64,000 bases of DNA from JTS-AC122 sp050246015 (GTDB lineage: Bacteria; Planctomycetota; Phycisphaerae; Phycisphaerales; UBA1924). The stretch is from NCBI GenBank assembly GCA_050246015.1, contig JBFWWU010000004.1, positions 1 to 64,000 of the forward strand, in the 5' to 3' direction. The notes beneath the pieces are model-generated. The model saw nothing but the letters and a program-made list of their open reading frames with translations. It was not told the DNA's origin and made no database searches. A program made the translations under genes and the position numbers. Positions 17,775 to 27,000 of this stretch are shown one piece after another. How positions within the stretch are numbered: position 1 is the first letter of the stretch; each line of letters opens with the position of its first letter.

Positions 17775-19376
17775 CTACAGGCCCGTGCATAGTTGCACGA
17801 TCTGCAGTGGCGCGTCGGTCAGGTGCCCCGGAACGAGAATCGTGACGTGGTCGCCCGGTTGCAGTTCGGTCTGCGCGGTCGGGAGCAGCGTGGTGTCGAA
17901 GCGTTCGAGCCCGACCACCAGGCAGCCGCGGGGCAGCCCCGCGTCGATGATCTTTTTCCCGGCGAGCGACGATCCGGTCTGGACGCCGATGTAGACGGTG
18001 CGGGGCTCGACCCGCGAATCGCCGGAGCCGGTGCGGTGCAGATCGGCTTCCAGGAGAGCCTCGTAGATCGGTCTCCCGCGCAGGGCTTCGGCGGTGAGAA
18101 AGGCGGCGAGGGAGGTGATGCAAATGGGAAAGAGCAGGGCGTACCCGTCGGTCATTTCACTGATGAGCACGATGCCGGTCAATGGAGCGCGGACCGAGCC
18201 CACAAAGACCGCCGCCATGCCGAGCACGGCGAGCACCTGCGCATGCCCGGCGTACGCGGGAAGCAGGCGCGGGGCGGCGTCGCCGAAGGCGGCGCCCAGG
18301 AGCGCCCCCAGCAGGAGCATGGGAGCGAAGATGCCCCCGGGAGCGCCCGAAGCGTAACTGGCGGCGGTCAGCAGAAACTTGACGCACAGGATGAGGAGGA
18401 GCAACCCCAGCGAGATGCCCGTCGTGCCGCGGAGGACCTGTTCCGCGGCGAGGTGTCCGCCGCCAACGGCCTCCGGGAGCCACCATGCTACCAGGCCGAC
18501 GAGCACGCCGGCCAACCCCGGGAGCATCCAGCGCGGGATGGCGCGCTGGCGCAGCGCGGCGGCCTGCGACGCCAGCAAGGACTGGTTGAACGCGACGCCC
18601 AGCGCCCCTCCGAACACGCCGATCGCACACGCCAGCGGGAGCGTGTCCAGCGGGAGCGCCTCCAGCCCGCGGATCATGAAGGACGGCGCGGCGCCCCCCA
18701 GCGCCTGCGCGACCACGGTAGCGCCGACGGCGGCGACCAGCGCGCCGGCGGCGGTGCGGGAAGAGAGTTCGCGGTGCAGTTCTTCCACGACGAAGAGAAG
18801 CCCAGCCAGCGGAGCGTTGAAGGCGGCGGCCAGGCCCGCTCCCGCGCCGGCCGACAGGAGCTGCGGGACGTCACGCTTGGGCGTGCGGAGCATGGAGGCC
18901 ATGGCCCGGGCCGCTCCGGCTCCCATCTGGACCGTCGGACCTTCGCGTCCCAGGGACAGGCCGACTCCGATCCCCAGCACACCGCCGATGAACTTGACGG
19001 GGAGCAGCCGGCGCCACTCCATTCTGCGAACGTGAAGCAGGACACCCTTGAGGTGCGGGATGCCGCTTCCAGAGGCATGCGGCGCGAACCGCTGGGTGAT
19101 CCATCCGACAAAGCACCCGACGCCGGCGCCGACGAGCGGGAGCACCACCCAGCCCCACCCAGCCGTCGCCGGATCGCGGTGCAGTTCGCGCAGCAGTTCG
19201 GCGCGGCCGAGTTCGGCCTCGGCGAGCGCGCGTCGAAAAGCTACCGCGAGCAATCCCGAAACGATCCCGACCACCGCCGCGCGCAGAAAGTGCAGTCGCC
19301 GCGAGGTGCCGTGCGCGCGTTCGGAAATCGTCGCGTCGGGAGCCGTCCCATGTTCGCGCTCCGCGAGCGTTTCCAT
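17775..19376 (-). CDS. ClC-family chloride/proton antiporter with C-terminal TrkA-C domain
   Basis: A 533-residue voltage-gated-chloride-channel family protein with many hydrophobic helices. Selectivity motifs are GSGIP, GREGP and GGIFAP. The Glu of GREGP (external gate) and a Glu in VVEELHRE that aligns with the internal proton Glu suggest an antiporter rather than a channel. The last ~80 residues form a TrkA-C-like regulatory domain ending in a HVTILVPG segment. The ATG at 19376 has no strong ribosome site and an in-frame ATG lies further upstream, so the start is uncertain. The gene shares an upstream region with the divergent mutase gene. Confidence 0.88.
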   Translation of the reverse strand: METLAEREHGTAPDATISERAHGTSRRLHFLRAAVVGIVSGLLAVAFRRALAEAELGRAELLRELHRDPATAGWGWVVLPLVGAGVGCFVGWITQRFAPHASGSGIPHLKGVLLHVRRMEWRRLLPVKFIGGVLGIGVGLSLGREGPTVQMGAGAARAMASMLRTPKRDVPQLLSAGAGAGLAAAFNAPLAGLLFVVEELHRELSSRTAAGALVAAVGATVVAQALGGAAPSFMIRGLEALPLDTLPLACAIGVFGGALGVAFNQSLLASQAAALRQRAIPRWMLPGLAGVLVGLVAWWLPEAVGGGHLAAEQVLRGTTGISLGLLLLILCVKFLLTAASYASGAPGGIFAPMLLLGALLGAAFGDAAPRLLPAYAGHAQVLAVLGMAAVFVGSVRAPLTGIVLISEMTDGYALLFPICITSLAAFLTAEALRGRPIYEALLEADLHRTGSGDSRVEPRTVYIGVQTGSSLAGKKIIDAGLPRGCLVVGLERFDTTLLPTAQTELQPGDHVTILVPGHLTDAPLQIVQLCTGL

Positions 19377-19700
19377 CGATTCACGATAGTAACCGGCGCG
19401 CGAGGCGATGATGATGGCGCACCCGCAATGAGTTCCAACGTCGCGATCGCCCGCGCACATTTCGCTGGTGACCGGTCGCGATCGCCACGCCAGGGCAATC
19501 CCAGAGTTGCATTGCGTGTCGCGGGCGATATGGGAGGTGCATCTCCGCCGCCGCCCGCGTCGTTGTCGCTGGCACGCGGACGTGCGGCTACTGTTCCGAT
19601 CCGGCCATGCCCCGCGATGAGCGCGATGTGAAGACGTTGCCCATGTTCACCCCGGCTCGGCGGCCATCTGCTCTCCTGCCCGAATCAACGAGGAACCTTC
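19377..19700. other. Intergenic region between divergent clc and glf genes (no gene seen)
   Basis: 324 bases between two divergent starts. No gene, tRNA or strong hairpin was recognised. AGGAA about seven bases before 19701 serves the downstream gene. Promoters for both directions must lie here, but no convincing -35/-10 pair was identified. Confidence 0.5.
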
Positions 19701-21503
19701 ATGGCAGTATCGCACGGCACGACCTCCACACCGCACGTCTCGTTTCCTTCGACCGCTGCCCGCGAAACGGATCAACCGACTCCTTCCCGTACGGCCGGAC
19801 CGCCGCGAATCATCATCATCGGCGCCGGACCCACCGGGCTTGGAGCGGGGTACCGGCTGAAGGAACTCGGGTATACGAACTTCCATATCTACGAGCGGCA
19901 CGCGTACATCGGCGGCTTGGCGCACAGTTTCGTCGATGACAAGGGCTTCACGTGGGACATCGGCGGGCACGTGATGTTCAGCCATTACAAGTACTACGAC
20001 CAGTGTTTCGATCGATTGATGGGCGCGGATTTCACGCTCAACAACCGTGAGAGTTGGGTGCGGATGTGCGATACGTGGGTGCCCTACCCCTTTCAGAACA
20101 ATGTGCGGTACCTGCCCAAGCAGATCGCCTACGAGTGCCTCAGCGGGCTGATCAAGGCTCAGACGGGCCAGGGAAAGGTCAAGTCACCGGCGCTGGCGAC
20201 GAACTTCGGCGAGTTCATCGACGCGGTCTTCGGCGAGGGAATCGCCAGGCACTTCATGCGGCCGTACAACTTCAAGGTGTGGGCCCACGAACCGGAAATG
20301 ATGAACAAGCAGTGGATCGGGGAGCGTGTCGCGGTGCTCGACATCGATCGCGCGCTGAAGAACGTCGTGCTCGGGCAGGACGATTTCGGCTGGGGACCGA
20401 ACAACCAGTTCAAGTTCCCGCTCCGCGGCGGCACCGGCGAGTTCTACGCACGGTTCGGTCCGGTGCTGCACGGGCACGTTTCGGTGAACCACGCCGTCGA
20501 GCGGATTGACATCACCCGGAAAGAGATCCGGTTCACGAACGGGCACGTCGAGCGGTACGACATCCTCCTGAGCGCGATGCCGTTGGACGTGCTGTGCCGT
20601 GATGTCCTGACCGAGAGCACGCCGCCGGGCGGCTCAAGCGGCGGGCGGTCCGGCGTCGGCATGCGCCCCATGATCGCGGGCGAGGATTTCGATCTGGCCC
20701 GCATCCGCGAGACGGCGTGCCGGCTCCGGCACTCCAGCGGCTACATGGTCGGGATCGGGCTCAAGAGCCGGGCGCCGGGCGCGGGCACGCCCGACTCCAA
20801 GAGTTGGATGTACTTCCCCGAGGAGAACTGCCCGTTCTATCGGGTGACGTATCTGAGCAACTACTCGCCGCACATGACGCCCGACACGGCGAACTACTAC
20901 TCGCTGCTCTGCGAGACCAGCGAGAGCGAGCACAAGCCCACGCCGGGGAAGAACGGCGAGGACCACGACGCGATGATCGAAGAGACGATCCGCGGCCTGG
21001 AACGCTGCGGGATGCTCTTGCCGGACGAGCGGGACAACATCGTATCTCGGTGGTGCTACTACGCGGATTACTCGTACCCCACGCCGACGGTGGACCGCGA
21101 CGAGATCCTCGCCGAGGTCATCCCGTGGCTCGAATCACGCGACATCTATTCCCGCGGGCGCTTCGGCATGTGGAAATATGAGGTGAGCAACACCGACCAC
21201 ACCCTCATGCAGGGCGTCGAACTTGTGAACCGCCTGCTGCTGGGCGAAGCCGAAACGACCATCGGGATGGTGTACCGCATCACCACCGACGGGCGCGAAG
21301 CCGCCGTGCATGAGCGCTCCGCTCACGCCGGCAGCGGCGAGAAGAAGCCGGCCCCGGCCGGAGCGACGCCGCGAACTCACGATGACGCGACCCCCAGCCC
21401 CGCGCCGGCCCCCGAGGTCGTCGTGCGCACCAAGCCCGTCGGCGATATCGACGAAGCCGACCTGGCCGAAGAAGAACTGGGCGTCACGCAGCGCCGCGAG
21501 TGA
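19701..21503 (+). CDS. glf: UDP-galactopyranose mutase, eukaryotic-type
   Basis: FAD enzyme converting UDP-galactopyranose to UDP-galactofuranose. It has a Rossmann motif GAGPTG at residues 41-46, then GGHVMFSHYKY, WVPYPFQNN, FMRPYNFKVWA, RGGTGEF, YFPEENCPFYR and SRGRFGMWKYEVSNTDH. These blocks match, in order, those I know from fungal UGM such as Aspergillus fumigatus, not the short bacterial Glf. The last ~80 residues are a low-complexity Ala/Pro/Glu tail outside the enzyme fold. AGGAA precedes the ATG. Galactofuranose would probably enter a surface glycan. A related FAD amine-oxidase-like enzyme is the alternative. Confidence 0.8.
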   Translation: MAVSHGTTSTPHVSFPSTAARETDQPTPSRTAGPPRIIIIGAGPTGLGAGYRLKELGYTNFHIYERHAYIGGLAHSFVDDKGFTWDIGGHVMFSHYKYYDQCFDRLMGADFTLNNRESWVRMCDTWVPYPFQNNVRYLPKQIAYECLSGLIKAQTGQGKVKSPALATNFGEFIDAVFGEGIARHFMRPYNFKVWAHEPEMMNKQWIGERVAVLDIDRALKNVVLGQDDFGWGPNNQFKFPLRGGTGEFYARFGPVLHGHVSVNHAVERIDITRKEIRFTNGHVERYDILLSAMPLDVLCRDVLTESTPPGGSSGGRSGVGMRPMIAGEDFDLARIRETACRLRHSSGYMVGIGLKSRAPGAGTPDSKSWMYFPEENCPFYRVTYLSNYSPHMTPDTANYYSLLCETSESEHKPTPGKNGEDHDAMIEETIRGLERCGMLLPDERDNIVSRWCYYADYSYPTPTVDRDEILAEVIPWLESRDIYSRGRFGMWKYEVSNTDHTLMQGVELVNRLLLGEAETTIGMVYRITTDGREAAVHERSAHAGSGEKKPAPAGATPRTHDDATPSPAPAPEVVVRTKPVGDIDEADLAEEELGVTQRRE

Positions 21504-21545
21504 CGGCCCCCGCGCGGACCTCTTCCCGAGTCGTGAGCGATCGCC

Positions 21546-22421
21546 ATGGCCGGTTCATCGGAACGATTCTGGACTCCGAAATGGCGCATCGTCGCCCCGT
21601 GGTGGGTGCTGCAATCACTTGTGATCTACTTCGTCGGTACGGCGTGGGCGCGGTCGGCCACCGAGGTGGACGGCTCCAATCCACTGGGGTTGTATTCGTG
21701 GGACCAGTACGTTTCGGCGCTTGCCTGGAGCGACTCGATCTCCTGGTGCGCCGGCATCAGCGTGGCGATCGCCGCGGCGCAGACGGTGTTTCTCCTTCCA
21801 GTCCGGCAGCCCGGACCGCGCCGCGCCAAGGGATGGCCCATCCGCTTCAGCCTCGCCGTCGCCGCCCTGGCGATCACCGCTCTCTTCGCCGGGGTCTGCA
21901 CGTCGTTCGTGCACGGCATCGATCTCTTTGTCCTCTCGCCCCGAAAAATGGACTGGAATGACCTGGCTCCGCATGCCTATCGATTCAGCCATCTCTATCT
22001 CGCCGGCGCGTGCGTGCTGAGTTGGGCGATCTTCACGCCGCTGCTCATCGCGTTCTGCAAGCCGGGCCCGCGCGAATCGGTGCTGCGTCGAGTCGCATCG
22101 CGGCTGTTTCTGGGGACGATGATCGAAGTCGCCGCGATCATCCCTCTGGATGTCATGATCCGTCGGCGGGGCTCGTGCTATTGCGCGGCGGGCACGTATT
22201 TCGCGCTGTGCTTCTGCGGCGTGGTGGCGCTCTTCGCCGCCGGCCCCGCGATCCTGCTCCCCGTCATGATCCGCCGACGCAAACGCTGGTACCTGAACCG
22301 CTGTGACTGCTGCGGCTACGACATGTCCGGATGCCTGAACTCGGCCCAGTGTCCGGAGTGCGGCGCGGGGTGGCGACGTGCACCGGATCGCGCCTCCGAA
22401 GCGACCCAAGAACACGCTTGA
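21546..22421 (+). CDS. Polytopic membrane protein with C-terminal zinc ribbon
   Basis: A 291-residue protein with about six hydrophobic segments, then a cytoplasmic-looking zinc ribbon CDCCGYDMSG...CPECG near the C-terminus. A related ribbon (CPRCGYCLRG...CPECG) sits at the N-terminus of the membrane protein at 46699, so this is a recurrent planctomycete-style architecture. It lies 42 bases after glf on the same strand and may share its transcript. Function unknown; the ribbon may bind nucleic acid or mediate protein contacts. Confidence 0.6.
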   Translation: MAGSSERFWTPKWRIVAPWWVLQSLVIYFVGTAWARSATEVDGSNPLGLYSWDQYVSALAWSDSISWCAGISVAIAAAQTVFLLPVRQPGPRRAKGWPIRFSLAVAALAITALFAGVCTSFVHGIDLFVLSPRKMDWNDLAPHAYRFSHLYLAGACVLSWAIFTPLLIAFCKPGPRESVLRRVASRLFLGTMIEVAAIIPLDVMIRRRGSCYCAAGTYFALCFCGVVALFAAGPAILLPVMIRRRKRWYLNRCDCCGYDMSGCLNSAQCPECGAGWRRAPDRASEATQEHA

Positions 22422-22603
22422 CAAACGCCGCACGAGCACGGAATTCGCTCCTTCACCTACCGCTCACTGCCTCGGATGACTGACAATTCCGCTCGCCGCG
22501 TCTACCATCGTCCCCCCTTCGACCACGACTGCTTCGACGACCTGGAAGCCGTGCCCGCGGGGCCGTTTCTCGCACGCGAATCAACATCCATAGGAACCCA
22601 ACC

Positions 22604-23590
22604 ATGCCTCTTCGTCGAGCCAAGATCAGCGTCATCGGAGCCGGGAACATCGGGGGCGAGTGCGCCCGCAGCATCGCCATGAAGGAACTCGGCGACGTCG
22701 TGCTCCTCGACATCCCGAACAAGGAAAAGCCCGAACTGCACATGCCAAAGGCCAAATGCCTCGACCTGGCCTGCTGCGGCTCGATCGAGAACTTCGACGC
22801 GCGCCTCACCGGCACCTTCGACTACGCCGACACCGCCAACTCCGATGTGGTCGTCATCACCGCCGGCCTCCCGCGCAAGCCCGGCATGAGCCGCGATGAC
22901 CTCGTGCAGGTCAACGCCGGCATCGTCAAGAACGTCGCCGAGAACGTCAAGAAGTATTCGCCCAACGCCTGCGTCATCGTCGTGAGCAATCCGCTGGACG
23001 CGATGGTCTATGTGGCGTGGAAAGTCACCGGCTTTCCCGCCGGCCGGGTCATGGGCCAGGCCGGCGCGCTCGACGTCGCCCGCTACAAGACCTTCCTCGC
23101 GTGGGAACTCGGCGTGAGCGTCGAGGACATCCAGGGCCTGCTCCTGGGCGGCCACGGCGACGACATGGTCCCGCTCCCGCGCCGCACCAGCGTCAACGGC
23201 ATCCCCATCACCGACCTGCTCCCTGAAGCAAAGATCCAAGCCTGCGTCGATCGCGCCAAAGGCGGTGGGGGCGAAGTCGTCAAACTCATGGGCACCAGCG
23301 CGTGGTACGCCCCCAGCGCCGGCACGGTCGAGATGGTTGAGGCGATCGTGCGTGATAAGAAGCGAGTCATCGCCTGCGCCGCGTACTGCGAAGATGAGTA
23401 CGGCGTTGCGCCCGGACAACGGGGCAAGGGCTACTTCGTCGGCGTCCCCGCGGTCCTCGGCGCCAATGGCGTAGAGAAGATCATCTCCTTCAAGATGGAC
23501 GAGACCGAGCGGAAGTTCATGAACGAGTCCATCAGCCACGTGAAGGACCTCGTCGCCGTCGTCCAGAAGTTGTACCCGGAGATGGCGTAA
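22604..23590 (+). CDS. mdh: Malate dehydrogenase (LDH-like type)
   Basis: NAD-dependent oxidation of malate to oxaloacetate in the TCA cycle; 328 residues. GAGNIGGE is the nucleotide-binding loop, RKPGMSR gives the substrate Arg pair (R91, R97), and the Asp/Arg and His of catalysis are in ALDVARY and GGHGDDM (H184). The RKPGMSR loop fits malate rather than lactate specificity. Spacing before the ATG has no strong ribosome site. It is followed by 420 bases without a gene that contain hairpin repeats. Confidence 0.92.
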   Translation: MPLRRAKISVIGAGNIGGECARSIAMKELGDVVLLDIPNKEKPELHMPKAKCLDLACCGSIENFDARLTGTFDYADTANSDVVVITAGLPRKPGMSRDDLVQVNAGIVKNVAENVKKYSPNACVIVVSNPLDAMVYVAWKVTGFPAGRVMGQAGALDVARYKTFLAWELGVSVEDIQGLLLGGHGDDMVPLPRRTSVNGIPITDLLPEAKIQACVDRAKGGGGEVVKLMGTSAWYAPSAGTVEMVEAIVRDKKRVIACAAYCEDEYGVAPGQRGKGYFVGVPAVLGANGVEKIISFKMDETERKFMNESISHVKDLVAVVQKLYPEMA

Positions 23591-23616
23591 GGCGGCGGGT
23601 GACAAGTCTTGGTTGA

Positions 23617-23655
23617 CGTGCCACGGCTTGGCTGCTTCTGAGCCAAGCCGTGTCC
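23617..23655 (+). repeat. Palindromic hairpin element 1
   Basis: A 12-bp perfect stem (23622-23633 with 23641-23652) around the loop GCTTCTG. It is flanked on the left by CGTGC (read CGTGCC) and on the right by the start of GTCC. It has no T-run after it, so it is not a simple intrinsic terminator. It belongs with element 2, element 3 and the array at 1-240. Confidence 0.85.
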
Positions 23656-23679
23656 TGATTTCCCGATCACCCCTACCGA

Positions 23680-23722
23680 AAACACGGCTTGTCGAAGACG
23701 TTGAGTGCCACGACTTGGTTGG
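23680..23722. repeat. Partial hairpin-family fragments
   Basis: The stretch contains an inverted half-copy at 23681-23700 (acacggcttg then tcgaagacg, the complement of the stem and right flank) and a direct half-copy gtgccacgacttgg at 23705-23718. Neither folds with a full partner. They look like remnants of copies adjoining element 2. Confidence 0.55.
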
Positions 23723-23766
23723 CGTGCCACGGCTTGGTTGCTTTTGAACCAAGCCGTGTGTCTTCG
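23723..23766 (+). repeat. Palindromic hairpin element 2
   Basis: A 12-bp perfect stem (23728-23739 with 23747-23758) around the loop GCTTTTG, with left flank CGTGCCAC and right flank GTGTCTTCG. Compared with element 1 the stem differs at one pair, C-G replaced by T-A, so both arms changed together. The flank and loop are shared with the minus-strand reading of the array at 1-240. Confidence 0.88.
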
Positions 23767-23785
23767 TTCTGCCGCCGTTATCCAA

Positions 23786-23827
23786 GACACGACCATCACT
23801 CCGAAGACTCCGTGATGGTCGTGGCAC
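23786..23827 (-). repeat. Palindromic hairpin element 3 (opposite orientation)
   Basis: A 12-bp perfect stem (23788-23799 with 23812-23823) around a 12-base loop. Read on the minus strand the left flank is GTGCC and the right flank GTCTTGG, like the family flanks, while the stem sequence is unrelated to elements 1 and 2 and the loop (GGAGTCTTCGGA) differs. It is the most divergent member. Confidence 0.75.
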
Positions 23828-24010
23828 ACTCTCTTCCCCATTTCGGAGTGACGCACCCGGTTTCATGCGACAACTTGGTAAAAGTAGGGTGATCAGGAGA
23901 TCTCCCTGCCCAGGCCCGTGGCTCAAAATCCCATTGAATCGCCCCGAGCCTTTCGGTATGCTCGCGTCTGCGGACAGCGGCAATGTCGCCGCGCGCAGCG
24001 TGAGGTGCTT

Positions 24011-27000
24011 ATGCATTCGTATCGTGATCTTGTGGTTCGGAATATCGCGTGCGCGCTCCTCGTGCTCGTCATGTCCTGCTCCACCGCGCTCGCCCAGACC
24101 GAGCCCGAAGCGTTTGACCAGGTGATGTACCCGGCGCCGGTGGATTCGGGTCCGCGGTCAACCCTCGGCCCCGCGGGCTCCGTCCTGTACGCCAAGACAG
24201 TCAAGATCGACGGCGCGCCGTGGATCCGCGTCCTCTTCGACGACGCCGTCCTCACCGGCGGCGCGTACGTCCGCATCACCTCGACCGAAGACGGCGAGGT
24301 GCAGTTCCTCGATGATCAGACGATCAAGGAATGGCAGTTGACGACCGCGTATTTCAACGGTCCCGAGGTGCTCATCGAACTCGTCGGCGCCGTGAACACC
24401 AAGGACGCCCGGATCATCGTCTCCCGCGTCCTGGCGGGGAGCGCCGCGGTCCAGCCCGACCCCGAACGCCGCGTCTGCCTCAATACCGACGAGCGCGTCC
24501 TCTCGACGAGCATGCAGACCGCGCGGCTGCTCAGCGTGCGCATGCCGGTTCCCGCCTGCGCCGGCGGATTCCCGTGCGGCACCGTCGGCGGCGCGCTGTG
24601 TTCCGGCTCGCTCATCGCCGACGCGCCGTTCAACGAACCCAACAACCGGATCCTGCTCTCCGCGGGGCACTGTTTCGCCGGCGCGGGGATGACCGTCGCG
24701 CAGTTCGAGCCGATTCCTCTTTCGACGAGCGCCTGCCAGTTCCGCCATCCACCGGTGGCCAAGCAGTTCGCCGTGGACCCCAACCGCGTCCGCTTTCAGA
24801 ACGCGGGCACCGGGAACGACTGGTCCGCGTTCGTGCTCTTTGCCAACCCGGTCACGGGCCGGACGGCGCTGCAGGAGCAGGGCGCGGCGTTCACGCGCGG
24901 CGCGCCCCCCGCCGTCAACGACACCATCCGCAAGTTCGGCTACGGCTCGCAAGGCGAGATCGATTCCGGCGCCTACTGCACCTGCGAGCCCGGCGGGTCC
25001 ATGGCCCGATTCAACGGCGTCCAGCAGACCGACACCGGGAACACCGGCGGCGTCGCCGGCACCACCATCTGTCACGACGTCCACACCTGCGGCGGCGACT
25101 CCGGCTCCCCGCTCATCGGTACCGCCGGCGCCAACAACGGCCGCCTCGTCGGCATCCACACCGCCGGCATCTGCACCGACGGCCCGATCGGCGCCTGCCC
25201 GCGCGGGCTCCCGCTACCCCGCAACGCCGGCACCACCATCAACCACCCGGCTCTCGTCAACGCCATCAACCAGTTGACCGGCGCCGCGCCACCGGCCAAC
25301 AACGCCTGCGCCAACGCCATCGTCGTCAACAACGGCACCACCGAGTTCTCCACCAACGGCGCGACCACCGACGGGCCGGCCGAGGCCCTTTGCCTGATGT
25401 TCGGCAACAACCAGGTCGCCCAGGACATCTGGTTCCGCTACACCGCCACCGGCGCGGGGAACACCATCTTCTCGCTCTGCGGCAGCGGGTACGACACGCG
25501 CCTGGCGCTCTATCCCAACGCGTGTCCGCCCGCCGCCGGGGGCACGGCCCTGGCCTGCGACGATGACAATGCCGCTTGCGGCGCGGGCAGCAAGCAATCG
25601 CAGATCACGTTTGTCACTGCCGCGGGGACCACCTACATCATCCGGGTGGGCGGCTTCGGCACCCAGGCCGGACTCGGCCGGCTCACCATCACACCCCCCG
25701 GCGCGCCCCCGAACGACTACTGCGCGAACGCCACCGATGTCTCGGCGCATGGCGTCTTCGCCGGCACGCTCGTCGGCGCCACCACCGACGGCTCATGCAG
25801 TTGCGGCGACGCCGCCGCTTCGCCCGATGTCTGGTTCCGTTACCTCGCGTCCCAGGAGGGGCTGCTGACCGTGAGCACGTGCGGCACCAGTGACACCGGC
25901 GGGGTTGACGCCGGCATGGACACGGTCCTCTCCCTCCACGACACGTGCCCCGGGACCGCCGCCAACCAGGTCGCCGATTTCTTCGGGAACAACGCCTGCA
26001 ACGACGACACCACCCTCTGCGGCGCGCTCGACGCCGGAGCACGCACCGACTCGGCGATCCGCATCTACGTCGAGCGAGGCGACGTGCTCTACATCCGCGT
26101 CTCCCGTCCCTCGATGGCGGTCTCCCGCGCCTTCACCCTGCGCCTTTCGATCGCACTCCTCAACGACGCCTGCGCCTCAGCCTTCACCATCCCGACGCGC
26201 GCGCCGGGCACGAACGGACCCACTGATCCGGGCGCCTTCGGCGACGGCATCCGCGGGTTCACCACGCTCGGCGCCACCACCGATGGGCCCGCCGCCTGCG
26301 GCATCTCGCAGGACGTCTGGTTACGTTACGACGCGGTCGCCAACGGCTCGGTCGAGGTTGACACCTGCGTTGGTTCGAACTTCGACACGTTCATCGCGGC
26401 GTACAACGGCGCTGGCTGCGCTCCCTTCGGGATGCAGCTCGCGTGCAACGACAACGCCTGCGGCATGCAGTCGCGGATCTGCTTCCCCGTCACGGCCGGG
26501 AATCCCTACCTCATCCGCCTCGGGCGGGGCGTCGCTCCCGCCGGGTCGGGTTTCTTCAATCTCCGCTTCGTCGCCGCGGGCGGCGTGTGCAACAACGCCT
26601 GCGATAACGCCAGCACCGCGACCAACGGCGCCAACACATTCGACTCCACCGGCGCGACCACCGACGGGCCCGCCGGTTGCCCCGCCAATCAGGATGTCTG
26701 GTTCACGTACTCGCCCTCGCGCAGCGGTCAGGTCACCGCGGAAACTTGTGTCGGCACCGCGTTTGACACCGTCATCGCCGCCTACACCGGCGCCTGCGGC
26801 GCCCTGACGCTCATCCCGGGCGCCTGCAACGACGACACCGCCGGCTGCGGCAACGGCCTGCAATCTCGCATTCGTTTCCAAGCGCAGATCGGCGTGACGT
26901 ACCTGATCCGCGTCGGCGGCTTCGGCGCTCAAGCCGGTCCCGGCGTGCTCACCATCACCGAGCCTCCCGCCCTTCCCGTCAACGACGCCTGCGCCAACTT

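Noticed and set aside
23617..23655. Intrinsic terminator of mdh
   Set aside because: Perfect stem but no T-run after it, and the element is repeated; treated as a hairpin repeat.
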